NCBI RefSeq assembly: GCF_900096895.1 | Contig: NZ_FMYO01000001.1 | Span: 1 to 64,000 of the forward strand | Length of the DNA stretch: 64,000 nt | Reading direction: 5' to 3' | Origin: Acinetobacter kookii | GTDB taxonomy: Bacteria; Pseudomonadota; Gammaproteobacteria; Pseudomonadales; Moraxellaceae | Shown: positions 28,171 to 37,701 of the stretch, piece after piece | Layout: each line of letters begins with the position of its first letter | How positions within the stretch are numbered: position 1 is the stretch's first letter | Position numbers and translations under genes: made by a program | Notes under the pieces: generated by a model | Told to the model about the DNA's origin: nothing | The model's database searches: none | Seen by the model: only the letters and a program-made list of their open reading frames with translations

Positions 28171-29649
28171 TTAATTAGAGGACTGAAGTAACTCAGTAAC
28201 AAGTCGCAAAGAAACCGACAACTCATCCAACTGAAAATGTGGCCGTAAAAAAACCACAGATTTGTAGTGCCCAGGTTGAGCTGGGTTCTCTACAACTTTT
28301 ACCGAAGCTTCGCGAAGCGGATACTGTGCTTTCGCCTCTTGCGATGCGCCATCATCCAACAAAACGTATTGCGACAGCCATTCATTTAAAAATGCTTCCA
28401 CATTACCGGCAGAGGCAAAACTCCCCACTTTGTCGCGCATCATGGCTTTTAAATAATGTGCAATACGTGAAACAGCCATAATGTATTGAATCTGACTCGA
28501 TAAAGCAGAATTGGCATTTGCACTATCGCTGTCATATTTTTTCGGTTTTTGAGTCGATTGTGCACCAAAGAAAACGGCATAATCGGTATTTTTGCAGTGC
28601 ACTAACGGGATAAATCCTAAATCACTGAGTTCTTTTTCACGACGGTCAGTAATGGCAATCTCGGTGGGACATTTGAATACCACTTCCCCATCATTGGTCT
28701 TAAACGAATGCACCGGCAGACCTTCAACCAGGCCTCCTCCTTCCACGCCACGAATGGCAGCGCACCAGCCATACATATCAAAAGCATTGGTTAAACGCGT
28801 CGCAAATGCATAAGCTGAGTTCATCCATAAATATTCAGCATGATTCTGACCAGTCACTTCTTCTATAAAGTTAAAACCTTCAGTAACCGTTCCATCTTTG
28901 GGATGATACGGCAGACGTCCTAATACACGGGGCATGGTCAATGCAACATAACGCGCATCATCACTTTCGCGGAATGAACGCCACTGCACATATTCAGCAG
29001 TTTCAAAAATTTTAGAAACATCACGTGGACGATCAATATCGGTAAAAGACTCTAGCCCCAGCATGCTAGAGCTGGCTGCAGAAATAAAAGGTGCATGTGC
29101 CGCTGCAGCAACATGGGAAATCTGTTCCAATAAATACATATCCGTTGGCGTACGGTCGAATTCAAAGTCACCGACTAATGTGGCATAAGGTGCACCACCA
29201 AAGGAGCCATATTCTTCCTCGTATATTTTTTTAAATAAAGTGCTTTGATCAAAATCTGTTGAACCTTGAAAATCTTTAACCAGTTCTTTTTTACTGGTAT
29301 TGAGCATTCGAATTTTAATTAAAGAATGAGATGGTGTTTCCTGGCAGAAATAGTACAAGCCACGCCAGGTGGATTCAATTTTTTGAAATTGCTCATGATG
29401 AATAACTTTGCTTAACTGTTTTGAAATTAAGGCATCAATTTCTGCAATTCGCTTATCGATTGACAAGGTCATATTTTCGGAAACGGTTATGGTTCCAGTC
29501 ATGACTTCTTTGGCCAATTCACCAATCAGGCTTTTTGCGCGTTCATGTTCTTCATCATTACGGGCTATACGGCTTTGCTCAACAATTGAATCCAGTAAGG
29601 TAAATTCTTTCACATCTGTAGAGATGGCAGCAGCATGTAAATTATTCAT
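28171..29649 (-). CDS. tssC: T6SS sheath large subunit TssC (VipB)
   Basis: Large subunit of the contractile sheath, 492 residues, polymerising with TssB around the Hcp tube. Typical segments are IDALISKQLSKVIHHEQFQKIESTWRGLYY at about residues 70-100, EEYGSFGGAPYATLVGDFEF, MPRVLGRLPYHP and GAQSTQKPKKYDSDSANANSALSSQIQYIMAVSRIAHYLK near the C-terminus. The ATG overlaps the tssB stop by 8 bp. Confidence 0.96.
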   Translation of the reverse strand: MNNLHAAAISTDVKEFTLLDSIVEQSRIARNDEEHERAKSLIGELAKEVMTGTITVSENMTLSIDKRIAEIDALISKQLSKVIHHEQFQKIESTWRGLYYFCQETPSHSLIKIRMLNTSKKELVKDFQGSTDFDQSTLFKKIYEEEYGSFGGAPYATLVGDFEFDRTPTDMYLLEQISHVAAAAHAPFISAASSSMLGLESFTDIDRPRDVSKIFETAEYVQWRSFRESDDARYVALTMPRVLGRLPYHPKDGTVTEGFNFIEEVTGQNHAEYLWMNSAYAFATRLTNAFDMYGWCAAIRGVEGGGLVEGLPVHSFKTNDGEVVFKCPTEIAITDRREKELSDLGFIPLVHCKNTDYAVFFGAQSTQKPKKYDSDSANANSALSSQIQYIMAVSRIAHYLKAMMRDKVGSFASAGNVEAFLNEWLSQYVLLDDGASQEAKAQYPLREASVKVVENPAQPGHYKSVVFLRPHFQLDELSVSLRLVTELLQSSN

Positions 29650-30145
29650 GTTCTGCCTCCATGCTTAACTTCCGAACCTGGTCTGTATTTTTTAAAATTT
29701 CTTCCAGCAAATCTTCAAGACGTTCATTATTTGAAATCTTGTTACGCAAATCGGTTAAACGCTCTCGTGCTTCAACCAATTTCCGTAAGGGATCGACTTG
29801 TTGTACGATATTTTCTGGACGAAAATCTTGCATTGAATTAAAGGTTAAATCTACGGACATGTGTCCACCTTCTTCGGTCAAGGTATTCTCAACCTGAAAA
29901 GCCGCACGAGGTGCCAGCGATTGCATCACCTCATCAATGTTGTCCAAATCTACATTGATAAATTTTTTATCTTTTAATTTGGTCTTTTCTAATTCGGAGG
30001 CAGCTGAAAAGTCACCTAATACCCCAATCACAAAAGGTAACTCTTTGATTTCTTTGCCATCGCCAACTTCAACATCATAAGTCAGTTGTACACGTGGCGG
30101 ACGAATACGTTGTAATTTCTTTTGTACACTTTCACGTTTAGCCAT
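29642..30145 (-). CDS. tssB: T6SS sheath small subunit TssB (VipA)
   Basis: Small sheath subunit, 167 residues. Family features are RPPRVQLTYDVEVGDGKEIKELPFVIGVLGDFS near the N-terminus, KKFINVDLDNIDEVMQSLAPR and the C-terminal helix VEARERLTDLRNKISNNERLEDLLEEIL that contacts TssC and the ClpV-binding region. It is the second gene of the minus-strand T6SS operon, 15 bp after the tslA/asaA-like gene. Confidence 0.96.
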   Translation of the reverse strand: MAKRESVQKKLQRIRPPRVQLTYDVEVGDGKEIKELPFVIGVLGDFSAASELEKTKLKDKKFINVDLDNIDEVMQSLAPRAAFQVENTLTEEGGHMSVDLTFNSMQDFRPENIVQQVDPLRKLVEARERLTDLRNKISNNERLEDLLEEILKNTDQVRKLSMEAEHE

Positions 30146-30160
30146 GAAGACTATCCTATT

Positions 30161-30859
30161 TTAGTTCTTATTAAATGAAGCAAATGGGCTTGAACCCAAA
30201 GTTATGGAGTTGTTACTTTGAAGTTTTGTGGTGGCGGTTGTATTTCGTGCAGATGTTTTTGTGACTCTGCTCTGCAAATTGACGTGACGGCTTAACGAGC
30301 TGGTTTTTCCAGCGGTACGATTCGATAAACCATTACGTTTCATCCGTTGTTTTAACCTGATCGTGTTGACAGTGACAGCTTTAGAATTGGATGTATCAGG
30401 TTCAGGTAATGCGATCTGAATATGATCAGACAATTTTTTTGCTGCAGGATACGTACTTTCCGCATTCAGATAACGCATTTCATGATTACGCATATACTGT
30501 AAATTACTTTCGGCAATCCCTACCCCGGCCAGAAAAGCAACATCAGTCAACTCTCTACGCTGAAAATTTTGTTGACGCAACTCCTCGACCCATTGCAAAG
30601 CTTTCAGATTTTTACCCATGGCTTGAAATCTTTGGGCAGCCTGAATTGATAATTCATTTTTTAATTGCATATTTTTCTTACTTTTTCTATCGCATAGTTG
30701 ACGATAAATATTGAGTAAGTCTGGATCGGTTTCGTCACGAACCACAGGATAATCCTGAATGCAGGATTTTTTGAGTTCAAGAATTTTTTCGCTCGCGAAA
30801 GTGAATGGACTGACCGATAGCATGACCAGCAAAGGTACAAAAAACTTATATTTATTCAA
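30161..30859 (-). CDS. Periplasmic T6SS protein, probable AsaA/TslA homologue
   Basis: First gene of the minus-strand arm, directly before tssB. A signal peptide (MNKYKFFVPLLVMLSVSPFTFA, cleavage about residue 22) is followed by a Cys-containing helical repeat region at about 30-130 (IYRQLCDRKSKKN, MGKNLKALQWVEELRQQNF, AFLAGVGIAESNLQYMRNHEMRYL) that could be TPR/Sel1-like. The last 70 residues are Ser/Thr/Asn/Arg-rich and probably disordered. Acinetobacter T6SS loci are known to start with asaA (tslA), a periplasmic protein acting on TssM assembly in place of the missing TssJ; identification here rests on position, size and topology. Confidence 0.65.
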   Translation of the reverse strand: MNKYKFFVPLLVMLSVSPFTFASEKILELKKSCIQDYPVVRDETDPDLLNIYRQLCDRKSKKNMQLKNELSIQAAQRFQAMGKNLKALQWVEELRQQNFQRRELTDVAFLAGVGIAESNLQYMRNHEMRYLNAESTYPAAKKLSDHIQIALPEPDTSNSKAVTVNTIRLKQRMKRNGLSNRTAGKTSSLSRHVNLQSRVTKTSARNTTATTKLQSNNSITLGSSPFASFNKN

Positions 30860-31236
30860 AAGATGCCTCTAATTGTTCTAGTTATAAATGTAATTATTAG
30901 TATATGTTTAAGTAAATTAAATGATTTTAAAATTTTTAATTCATTATTTTGACTTTTTATCCATGCGCAGATTTAACAAAAAACAACCATCAAAAGTCAA
31001 CAGTGATTAAATATAAAACAATACTTTTTATTGTTATTTAATGTAAAAAATACAAAAAACAGCATATATTTTTTTAATTTTATAAAAAATATGTGTATGA
31101 TGTGCTCATTGCTTTTATATAAAACAATAACAAACCATTGTTTTTAAAAAATAAAAATACAAAATATAAAAAACAGGAAATTTCAGTAAATCAGCAAAAT
31201 AAAAACTGAAGTTCTTTTACAGATGTTGAGTTTGAT
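30860..31236. promoter_or_regulatory. Divergent T6SS promoter region
   Basis: These 377 bp separate the divergent T6SS arms and are extremely AT-rich with many A- and T-tracts. A 12-bp direct repeat TATAAAACAATA occurs at 31012-31023 and 31118-31129, and TTGTT/AACAA elements recur. The composition suits silencing by H-NS-like proteins, which is known for Acinetobacter T6SS, but specific promoters cannot be fixed by eye. Confidence 0.55.
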
Positions 31237-33906
31237 ATGAATAATTTAAAAATTTTGATTACAAAATTATCTTCTTGTGCCCGTATAGCCCTGGAAAAAT
31301 CGGCCAATAGCTGCATAGCTCAACAAAATTATGAAATTGAAATTGAACACATATTTTTAGAAATTCTACATAATCACGCAACGCATGATATTCAGCTGTT
31401 ATTGGAAAACTACAAAATATCGCGCCATGAACTAATAAATGATTTAAAGAAAAGTATTACACAATTACCTAAAGGTAATACACGTACTCCTATTTTCGCA
31501 AAATCAATTGTGCGTTTATTGGAACAGGCCTGGTTATTAGCGTCGGCAGCACAAAAGCCCCAGATTCGAACGGGTCACCTCCTTGTAGCATTATTAACTG
31601 CTTCCGATCTTTATCAAATCGCTGTCCGTGCTTCCTGCTTATTTGAATTTTTTCCAATAAATCAGATGAAACATAGATTTTTAGAAGTATGTACACAGAG
31701 TATTGAACAAGTATGGGAACAAAATTCCGCTTCTTCCCCAGATACCATAAAAACTATACAGCTATCTGAACAGAGACTCAAAACACCAGCTTTAGATCAG
31801 TACACCATTGATTTAACTGAAAAGGCAAAAAAAGGTGCAATTGATCCAGTGATTGGCCGTGAGTTTGAAATTCGCTTAATGCTGGATATTTTAATGCGCC
31901 GTCGTCAAAACAATCCCATTCTAACGGGTGATCCCGGGGTCGGTAAAACTGCTGTAGTAGAAGGTTTGGCAGTTAAAATTGCCAATGATCAGGTTCCAGA
32001 TGCTTTAAAAAATGTTCATTTACATATGTTGGATATGGGGCTTTTACAGGCAGGTGCCAGTGTCAAAGGTGAATTTGAAAACCGACTGAAACAGGTCATT
32101 CAGGAAGTTCAAAATTCTAGTCACCCCATTATTTTATTTATTGATGAAGCACATAGCTTAATTGGTGCAGGTGGTCAGGCTGGACAAAACGATGCAGCGA
32201 ATCTACTTAAACCAGCGCTTGCACGTGGTGAATTACGTACCATTGCAGCTACAACTTGGACTGAATATAAACAGTTTTTCGAAAAAGATGCGGCCCTGAG
32301 CCGTCGCTTTCAGGTGGTTAAGGTGGAAGAACCCACAGAGGCAGTGGCCATTGATATGCTTCGCGCCATGATTCCTGTAATGACCCAACATTTTAATGTA
32401 CAAATTGATGATGAAGCCATTGTCACAGCAGTACATAGTTCTCATCGATATATCAGTGGGCGTCAACTTCCAGATAAAGCCATCAGTGTGCTGGATACGG
32501 CAGCTGCCCGAGTGGCTTTAACTCAAAATGCCCAGCCTGTTAAGTTAGATCAGTTACAGGCACAATGGCATAACCTGAATCTGGAACAGGATATCTTGGA
32601 AAAAGAACAGCAAAATATGCCTATTCATCATGAGCGAATCTTGCAGTTAAAAGCAGAAATTTCTGAATTAGCCGGGAAAATCAGTGATACGCAAGCCCAG
32701 TGGCAAAATGAACTGCAACTGGTAAACAGGATTAAAGAACGAGAACAACAAAATGTTACAAGTCAGTCACATACAGATATTGCTCAATATCGTGAAGCAC
32801 TGGCTCAGCTTCAAGGCACAACTCCGCTTGTTTTTGAACGGATAAATGCGCAGATGATTCATGAAATTATTTCTGACTGGACCGGAATTCCTGTAGGAAA
32901 AATGGCCAATGATGAAATTAAGCAAATTTTGACTTTAAAAGATAAGCTTTCTTTGAGAGTTATGGGTCAGGAGGATGCCTTAAACCAGCTGGTTCAGGTG
33001 ATCAAAACCTCTAAAGCAAAACTGGGAGATCCGAATAAACCTCAGGGCGTATTTTTAATGGTCGGTCCAAGCGGTGTCGGTAAAACAGAAACAGCTTTGG
33101 CACTTGCCAATGAATTATATGGTGGAGAATCTCATCTAATTACTATTAACATGTCTGAATACCAGGAAGCTCATACGGTTTCTGCATTGAAAGGTGCTCC
33201 TCCCGGCTATGTGGGATATGGTCAAGGCGGGATTCTAACTGAAGCAGTACGACGAAATCCTTATAGTGTGGTCTTGCTCGATGAGATTGAAAAGGCACAT
33301 GGCGATGTCCAGGAATTGTTTTATCAGGTCTTTGATAAAGGCATGCTTGAAGATGGCGAAGGTCGTTTAATTGATTTTAAAAATACCACGATCCTGTTGA
33401 CGTCCAATGTCGGCTCCAATGTCATTATGCAAGCCTGCTTAAACTCTACAGTGGAGACCTGGCCCACAGCAGAACAATTAACAGAACACTTAAAGCCAAG
33501 TTTATATCAACAGTTTAAACCGGCATTTTTAGGTCGTATGCGTATTGTGCCGTACTTACCTCTGCACGATGAATTACTGCTACGCATCATCAGACATAAA
33601 TTGGAAAAAATTACTGCACGTCTAGAACAACAATACACCACTACAGTTAGCTATAGTGAAGGCTTGATTGAACTATTGCTCAGCCGTTGTACCGAAGTTG
33701 ATAGTGGTGCACGTAATGTGGATGACATCCTCAATTCATCAATATTGCCAGCTTTGGCCACACAAATTTTGCTCGGTTTGGCGGAACAAAAAATACCACG
33801 ACACATCTTGATAGATGTTCAAGAGAATGACATATCTTATCAAATCGATCCGGTAATCAAAGCCGAAAAAAACGTAATAAAAAGCCCCAGTTTTACTGAA
33901 GCATAA
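31237..33906 (+). CDS. tssH: T6SS sheath-recycling ATPase TssH (ClpV)
   Basis: AAA+ unfoldase that disassembles contracted TssBC sheaths. It is 889 residues long: N-terminal ClpV domain (about 1-160), first AAA module with Walker A GDPGVGKTAVVEG near 227 and Walker B ILFIDEAHSLIGAG, a coiled-coil middle domain near 420-510, and the second AAA module with GPSGVGKTETALALA near 611 and VVLLDEIEKAH. Both ATPase sites are intact. It is the first gene of the plus-strand arm; tssA follows after 23 bp. Confidence 0.95.
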   Translation: MNNLKILITKLSSCARIALEKSANSCIAQQNYEIEIEHIFLEILHNHATHDIQLLLENYKISRHELINDLKKSITQLPKGNTRTPIFAKSIVRLLEQAWLLASAAQKPQIRTGHLLVALLTASDLYQIAVRASCLFEFFPINQMKHRFLEVCTQSIEQVWEQNSASSPDTIKTIQLSEQRLKTPALDQYTIDLTEKAKKGAIDPVIGREFEIRLMLDILMRRRQNNPILTGDPGVGKTAVVEGLAVKIANDQVPDALKNVHLHMLDMGLLQAGASVKGEFENRLKQVIQEVQNSSHPIILFIDEAHSLIGAGGQAGQNDAANLLKPALARGELRTIAATTWTEYKQFFEKDAALSRRFQVVKVEEPTEAVAIDMLRAMIPVMTQHFNVQIDDEAIVTAVHSSHRYISGRQLPDKAISVLDTAAARVALTQNAQPVKLDQLQAQWHNLNLEQDILEKEQQNMPIHHERILQLKAEISELAGKISDTQAQWQNELQLVNRIKEREQQNVTSQSHTDIAQYREALAQLQGTTPLVFERINAQMIHEIISDWTGIPVGKMANDEIKQILTLKDKLSLRVMGQEDALNQLVQVIKTSKAKLGDPNKPQGVFLMVGPSGVGKTETALALANELYGGESHLITINMSEYQEAHTVSALKGAPPGYVGYGQGGILTEAVRRNPYSVVLLDEIEKAHGDVQELFYQVFDKGMLEDGEGRLIDFKNTTILLTSNVGSNVIMQACLNSTVETWPTAEQLTEHLKPSLYQQFKPAFLGRMRIVPYLPLHDELLLRIIRHKLEKITARLEQQYTTTVSYSEGLIELLLSRCTEVDSGARNVDDILNSSILPALATQILLGLAEQKIPRHILIDVQENDISYQIDPVIKAEKNVIKSPSFTEA

Positions 33907-33929
33907 TTAAAAAAACCAGAAGGCAAAAC

Positions 33930-35021
33930 ATGAGTTTAGAACTGGAAAAATTATTAAGAGCAATTTCAGAAGCCGTCCCATGCGGGATGGATTGTTCTTT
34001 TTCCAATGAGTTTCATGCCATTAAAAAAGCACGAACTCAGGATGATTTACTTTTAGAACAAGGTGATTGGATTGCAGAACCGAAACTAGCCGATTGGAGT
34101 TTTGTAAATGAAAAATCCACTGAACTACTGACGGAAAAAACGAAAGATATTCGGTTATATACCTGGCTCGTTGAAGCCTGGTCCCATCTGTACGGGTTTG
34201 ACGGAGTAGCCAAAGGTTTAGAATTAACCCAACGTAGCTTAAGCAATTTCTGGTTATTTTTATACCCGAAAATTGAAGAGGATGATTTAGATCAACGTCT
34301 GGGCCTGTTGCAAGGACTGATTAATCAACTGCCCAAGTTGATTAAGAATATACCCATGATAAATATTTCACCTTTTTATTCTTTAATTGACTATGAGGGT
34401 TTATTACATCAACAGAATTTACACCGTATGCATAGCGAAGAAAACAGCGATGTTGATCCTGCTGCCACACTGGAGCAATTGGAACAGGCATTATTAAGCA
34501 CACCAAAATCTTTGCAATATCAAAATTATCAGGCTTTTTTAGAAATTTTGAATCAGTGGAATATTTTAAAGGAAGTGTTAGATAGCTTAATGGGTTTGGA
34601 TGCTCCAAGTTTTGCAGCTATTGACGCTCAACTGGAATCTATTCATGGCAGCCTGAAAAAGGTTTACAAAACAGATGCTTTGGGTTCAGTACTCATGACG
34701 GGTCCATCAACTTCTATAACTGGCATGATCGCTTCACCTAAAACCTTACACACAGCAATTGATCCCACAATAGCCATAACCAGTGCACAAAAATTTCAGC
34801 CACACGCGCAGAGTCATTTAGCAAATCGTGAACAAGCCATGCAGCTTTTACAAGATATTGCCGATTATTTCCAGATGAATGAACCACATAGTCCAGTCAG
34901 CTATCTGCTACAAAAAACGATTAAATGGAACCAGATGCCTTTACATGAATGGCTGAGTCAGGTGATTAAAAACGACAATCCTTTAGAAACAGTACATGAA
35001 CTTTTGGGTGTGCAAAAATAA
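33930..35021 (+). CDS. tssA: T6SS cap/priming protein TssA
   Basis: Organises baseplate docking and caps the growing sheath. The 363 residues begin with an ImpA_N domain (ISEAVPCGMDCSFSNEFHAI, then DWSFVNEKSTELLTEKTKDIRLYTWLVEAWSHLYGF). The C-terminal part (QLLQDIADYFQMNEPHSPVSYLLQKTIKW) is typical of short TssA proteins. It is preceded by GAAGGC upstream of the ATG and lies between tssH and tssK. Confidence 0.9.
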   Translation: MSLELEKLLRAISEAVPCGMDCSFSNEFHAIKKARTQDDLLLEQGDWIAEPKLADWSFVNEKSTELLTEKTKDIRLYTWLVEAWSHLYGFDGVAKGLELTQRSLSNFWLFLYPKIEEDDLDQRLGLLQGLINQLPKLIKNIPMINISPFYSLIDYEGLLHQQNLHRMHSEENSDVDPAATLEQLEQALLSTPKSLQYQNYQAFLEILNQWNILKEVLDSLMGLDAPSFAAIDAQLESIHGSLKKVYKTDALGSVLMTGPSTSITGMIASPKTLHTAIDPTIAITSAQKFQPHAQSHLANREQAMQLLQDIADYFQMNEPHSPVSYLLQKTIKWNQMPLHEWLSQVIKNDNPLETVHELLGVQK

Positions 35022-35054
35022 TCCTCATAACACAAATAATAATGGGTAAATTTA

Positions 35055-36419
35055 ATGTTTAAAGCAGAAAAAATTCTTTGGGGCGAAGGCTTATTTTTAC
35101 GTCCACAACATTTTCAATTACAAGATGCCTATCATGAACAGCGCTTGAATCACACCATCCGCTCTACCATTCCTTTTGCTTATGGCATTCAATCTATTCA
35201 ATTTGATGAGGTGCAATTAAGTACTCATGTTCTGGCTTTAGAAAAAGTGGATATGCTTTGGCAAGATGGCGAAATTTACCAGGCGCCGGCACGTGACTTA
35301 TTACCAGAGCCCATTCAACTGGATAATTTAAATTTACGGGGAGAAATGACAGTCTATTTGGCCTTGCCGATGATTCAACCCAATAAACGAAATGTCTCTT
35401 TTGAGGAAAGCAGCCAGCCTAGCCGTTATCACTCACACTTCACTGAAACGCATGATTTATTTACCGATGCTACAGCCGCAGATATTACTTTATTAAGACG
35501 CCGTGCAGAATTTAAATTACTCGAATCTGGCACTGAACCCAATCATGACCTGGATGGATTTCTGTATTTAGCAGTAGCAAAAGTTAAACGGCAAAGTTCG
35601 GAAAATTTTGAATTTGATTGCAAGTTTATTCCACCGATCTTGCATATTGAGGCATCTGCGAGCCTGATGTCAGGTTTAAAACGTAGCCTGAATATCATTA
35701 AAGCGAAAATTAAGGCCATTCAAAGCAACAATCGTGAAAATGAGCAAAAACTCATAGAGTTCCGTTCCGGTGATATTGTTTCTTTCTGGCTAGTGAATGC
35801 CTTAAACACCGCACATGCCTCCCTGAATCATCTTTTACAATATCCACATATTCATCCTGAACGATTGTTTTTTGAATTACTGCGTTTAACTGGATCACTG
35901 CTGACCTTTTCTACAGCCTATGCAGTGGATCAGTTACCTCATTATAAACATCATCATTTACAGGAAAGCTTTTCACAGCTCGATGCCATTCTGCGCGATT
36001 TACTCGATACCATTATTTCAAATCGCTATATCAGCATTGCCTTAAAAGAGGCACGTCCCTCCTATTGGATTGGAAGTCTGGAATCCGACAAAATTACGCG
36101 TGACACGCGACTGTATATTGCCGTTTCGAGTGGTCTAATGCAAAGCCATGAGCTGGTTCATTTGGTACCCCTTCGTTTTAAAGTAGGTAATTCTGTGGAT
36201 GTCGAACAGCGTGTTATAGCTGCCCTTCCCGTCATTCCATTACATCATCTCATGCAGGTTCCCACTGCAATTCCAGTACGTTCTGGTGTCAGTTATTTTG
36301 AAGTTGAGCCTAACAATGAATTATATCAACGCATGTTGGATGCTGAATCCATGTGTATTTATATCCCAGCCGGCTTTCAGGATATTTCGGTTGATGTCAT
36401 TGCAGTGATGAATAGCTAA
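35055..36419 (+). CDS. tssK: T6SS baseplate-membrane connector TssK
   Basis: Trimeric protein linking the TssEFG wedges to the TssL-TssM membrane complex. The 454 residues open with KILWGEGLFLRPQHFQLQDAYHE, the hallmark of the family (first domain related to phage receptor-binding proteins), and end with the domain containing VRSGVSYFEVEPNNELYQRML that binds the membrane complex. tssL starts 11 bp after its stop. Confidence 0.95.
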   Translation: MFKAEKILWGEGLFLRPQHFQLQDAYHEQRLNHTIRSTIPFAYGIQSIQFDEVQLSTHVLALEKVDMLWQDGEIYQAPARDLLPEPIQLDNLNLRGEMTVYLALPMIQPNKRNVSFEESSQPSRYHSHFTETHDLFTDATAADITLLRRRAEFKLLESGTEPNHDLDGFLYLAVAKVKRQSSENFEFDCKFIPPILHIEASASLMSGLKRSLNIIKAKIKAIQSNNRENEQKLIEFRSGDIVSFWLVNALNTAHASLNHLLQYPHIHPERLFFELLRLTGSLLTFSTAYAVDQLPHYKHHHLQESFSQLDAILRDLLDTIISNRYISIALKEARPSYWIGSLESDKITRDTRLYIAVSSGLMQSHELVHLVPLRFKVGNSVDVEQRVIAALPVIPLHHLMQVPTAIPVRSGVSYFEVEPNNELYQRMLDAESMCIYIPAGFQDISVDVIAVMNS

Positions 36420-36430
36420 GGAATCCGTAT

Positions 36431-37231
36431 ATGAATAATCAAGTGCCTTCACTATTTGAGAATGATCAAACGGGTTGGAGTTTAGACTCAACGACAACTC
36501 CATCTAAAGTCACGAGTGCAACAAATCTTGTTGATTTATTACATGAGGGTTTCTATGTGATTTTTCTATTGAAGAATCAATATATTCCAGTCAATCCAGA
36601 TGAGTTTCGGGAGAAAATTTTAACCCTGTTAAATCATTTTGAGAATCAGGCGCGAAAACTGCACTTTTCAGCAGCGGATATTCATGATGCAAAATATGCT
36701 TATTGCGCATTGCTCGATGAAACCATTATAACTCAACAAGATGTACAATTTTTTGATTTACAGAACTACTGGATGGTCAGCCCTTTACAGTTAAGCCTTT
36801 TTGGCTCGCAACTTGCTGGCTATCGTTTTTTTGAAATTCTGGAATCACTACGTAGTCTGGGTAAAGAACGTCTCGCAGCCCTAGAAGTCTTTCATTACTG
36901 CATGCTACTTGGCTTTCATGGCAAATTTCGAATTGAATCCCTACAAAGTTTGAATCACCTAGTGGCTCGGGTTGGCGATGAAATTGATTTCTTAAAAGGC
37001 AAAAAAACAGCTTTTTCGCCCTTTTCTGCTTTGCCTGACCAAATTAGGCATGTCATTCATCGAGAATTACCTTTTTTCTGGATTTTAATCTTTTTGGCAT
37101 TTTTTACTTTAATATCATTTGCATGCTTGAATTTTATGCTTTTAAATCAAAATCATAAATCATTATCTATTTATCAGAACATTATCATTCAGCCCGCCGA
37201 GCAAGCCTATATCACCATTCATTTACCCTAA
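36431..37231 (+). CDS. tssL: T6SS inner-membrane protein TssL (DotU family)
   Basis: Tail-anchored DotU protein, 266 residues. The cytoplasmic domain contains NLVDLLHEGFYVIFLLKNQ, YAYCALLDETIITQ and LGFHGKFRI, the last two being strong DotU signatures. A single transmembrane helix lies near residues 213-236 (FFWILIFLAFFTLISFACLNFML), leaving a short periplasmic tail of about 30 residues. There is no fused OmpA domain, so wall binding must come from another protein, possibly the BON/OmpA protein of the other arm. Confidence 0.93.
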   Translation: MNNQVPSLFENDQTGWSLDSTTTPSKVTSATNLVDLLHEGFYVIFLLKNQYIPVNPDEFREKILTLLNHFENQARKLHFSAADIHDAKYAYCALLDETIITQQDVQFFDLQNYWMVSPLQLSLFGSQLAGYRFFEILESLRSLGKERLAALEVFHYCMLLGFHGKFRIESLQSLNHLVARVGDEIDFLKGKKTAFSPFSALPDQIRHVIHRELPFFWILIFLAFFTLISFACLNFMLLNQNHKSLSIYQNIIIQPAEQAYITIHLP

Positions 37232-37254
37232 AATTTAAAAAAGAAAATTTGAAC

Positions 37255-37701
37255 ATGTCCGCCCTAACACCAAAATTTTTAAGAATATTTCAGCCTGCAA
37301 AAGAGCCACATCGTTTAGCCGTTCCCTCTAGACGTTCAGGATTTTGTTCTGGCGATATTTTAAATGCTACTGTGGGTTATATTTATTTAAACAGTTTAGA
37401 TCATCAGAAAATTCAAGGTCATTCTGTATTTAGCAATATGGATCTGTCCAGGCAAGAGGTTTTAGAATATAAGAAAAATAGGGACCAAACATACTCATCC
37501 CATAATAACAGTGTGGCTCAAATGGCGACAAAAAGTATAATCGCCACCTCTATCGCAAAAATAAGACTTGTGAATCAACCCGTCAGCTCTAGAAAAAATC
37601 CGGCAAAAGATTTTGAACCGGAGGAATTGTCACAAGCTGCTATAAAAATTTCTGAGGCTAAAACACTCTTCATACTCGCAGAAACCGCCGTATCTCCATG
37701 A
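37255..37701 (+). CDS. Uncharacterised protein between tssL and tagX, 148 residues
   Basis: Starts at the ATG at 37255 (MSALTPKF...), two codons inside the longer frame that opens with TTG. It has no signal peptide or membrane segment. It is basic and Ser/Lys/Gln-rich with an FLRIFQPAKEPHRLAVPSRR N-terminus, and looks partly disordered. Its stop overlaps the tagX start as ATGA, so it is translated together with TagX. I do not recognise a family; a small T6SS accessory protein specific to Acinetobacter is the likely explanation. Confidence 0.65.
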   Translation: MSALTPKFLRIFQPAKEPHRLAVPSRRSGFCSGDILNATVGYIYLNSLDHQKIQGHSVFSNMDLSRQEVLEYKKNRDQTYSSHNNSVAQMATKSIIATSIAKIRLVNQPVSSRKNPAKDFEPEELSQAAIKISEAKTLFILAETAVSP

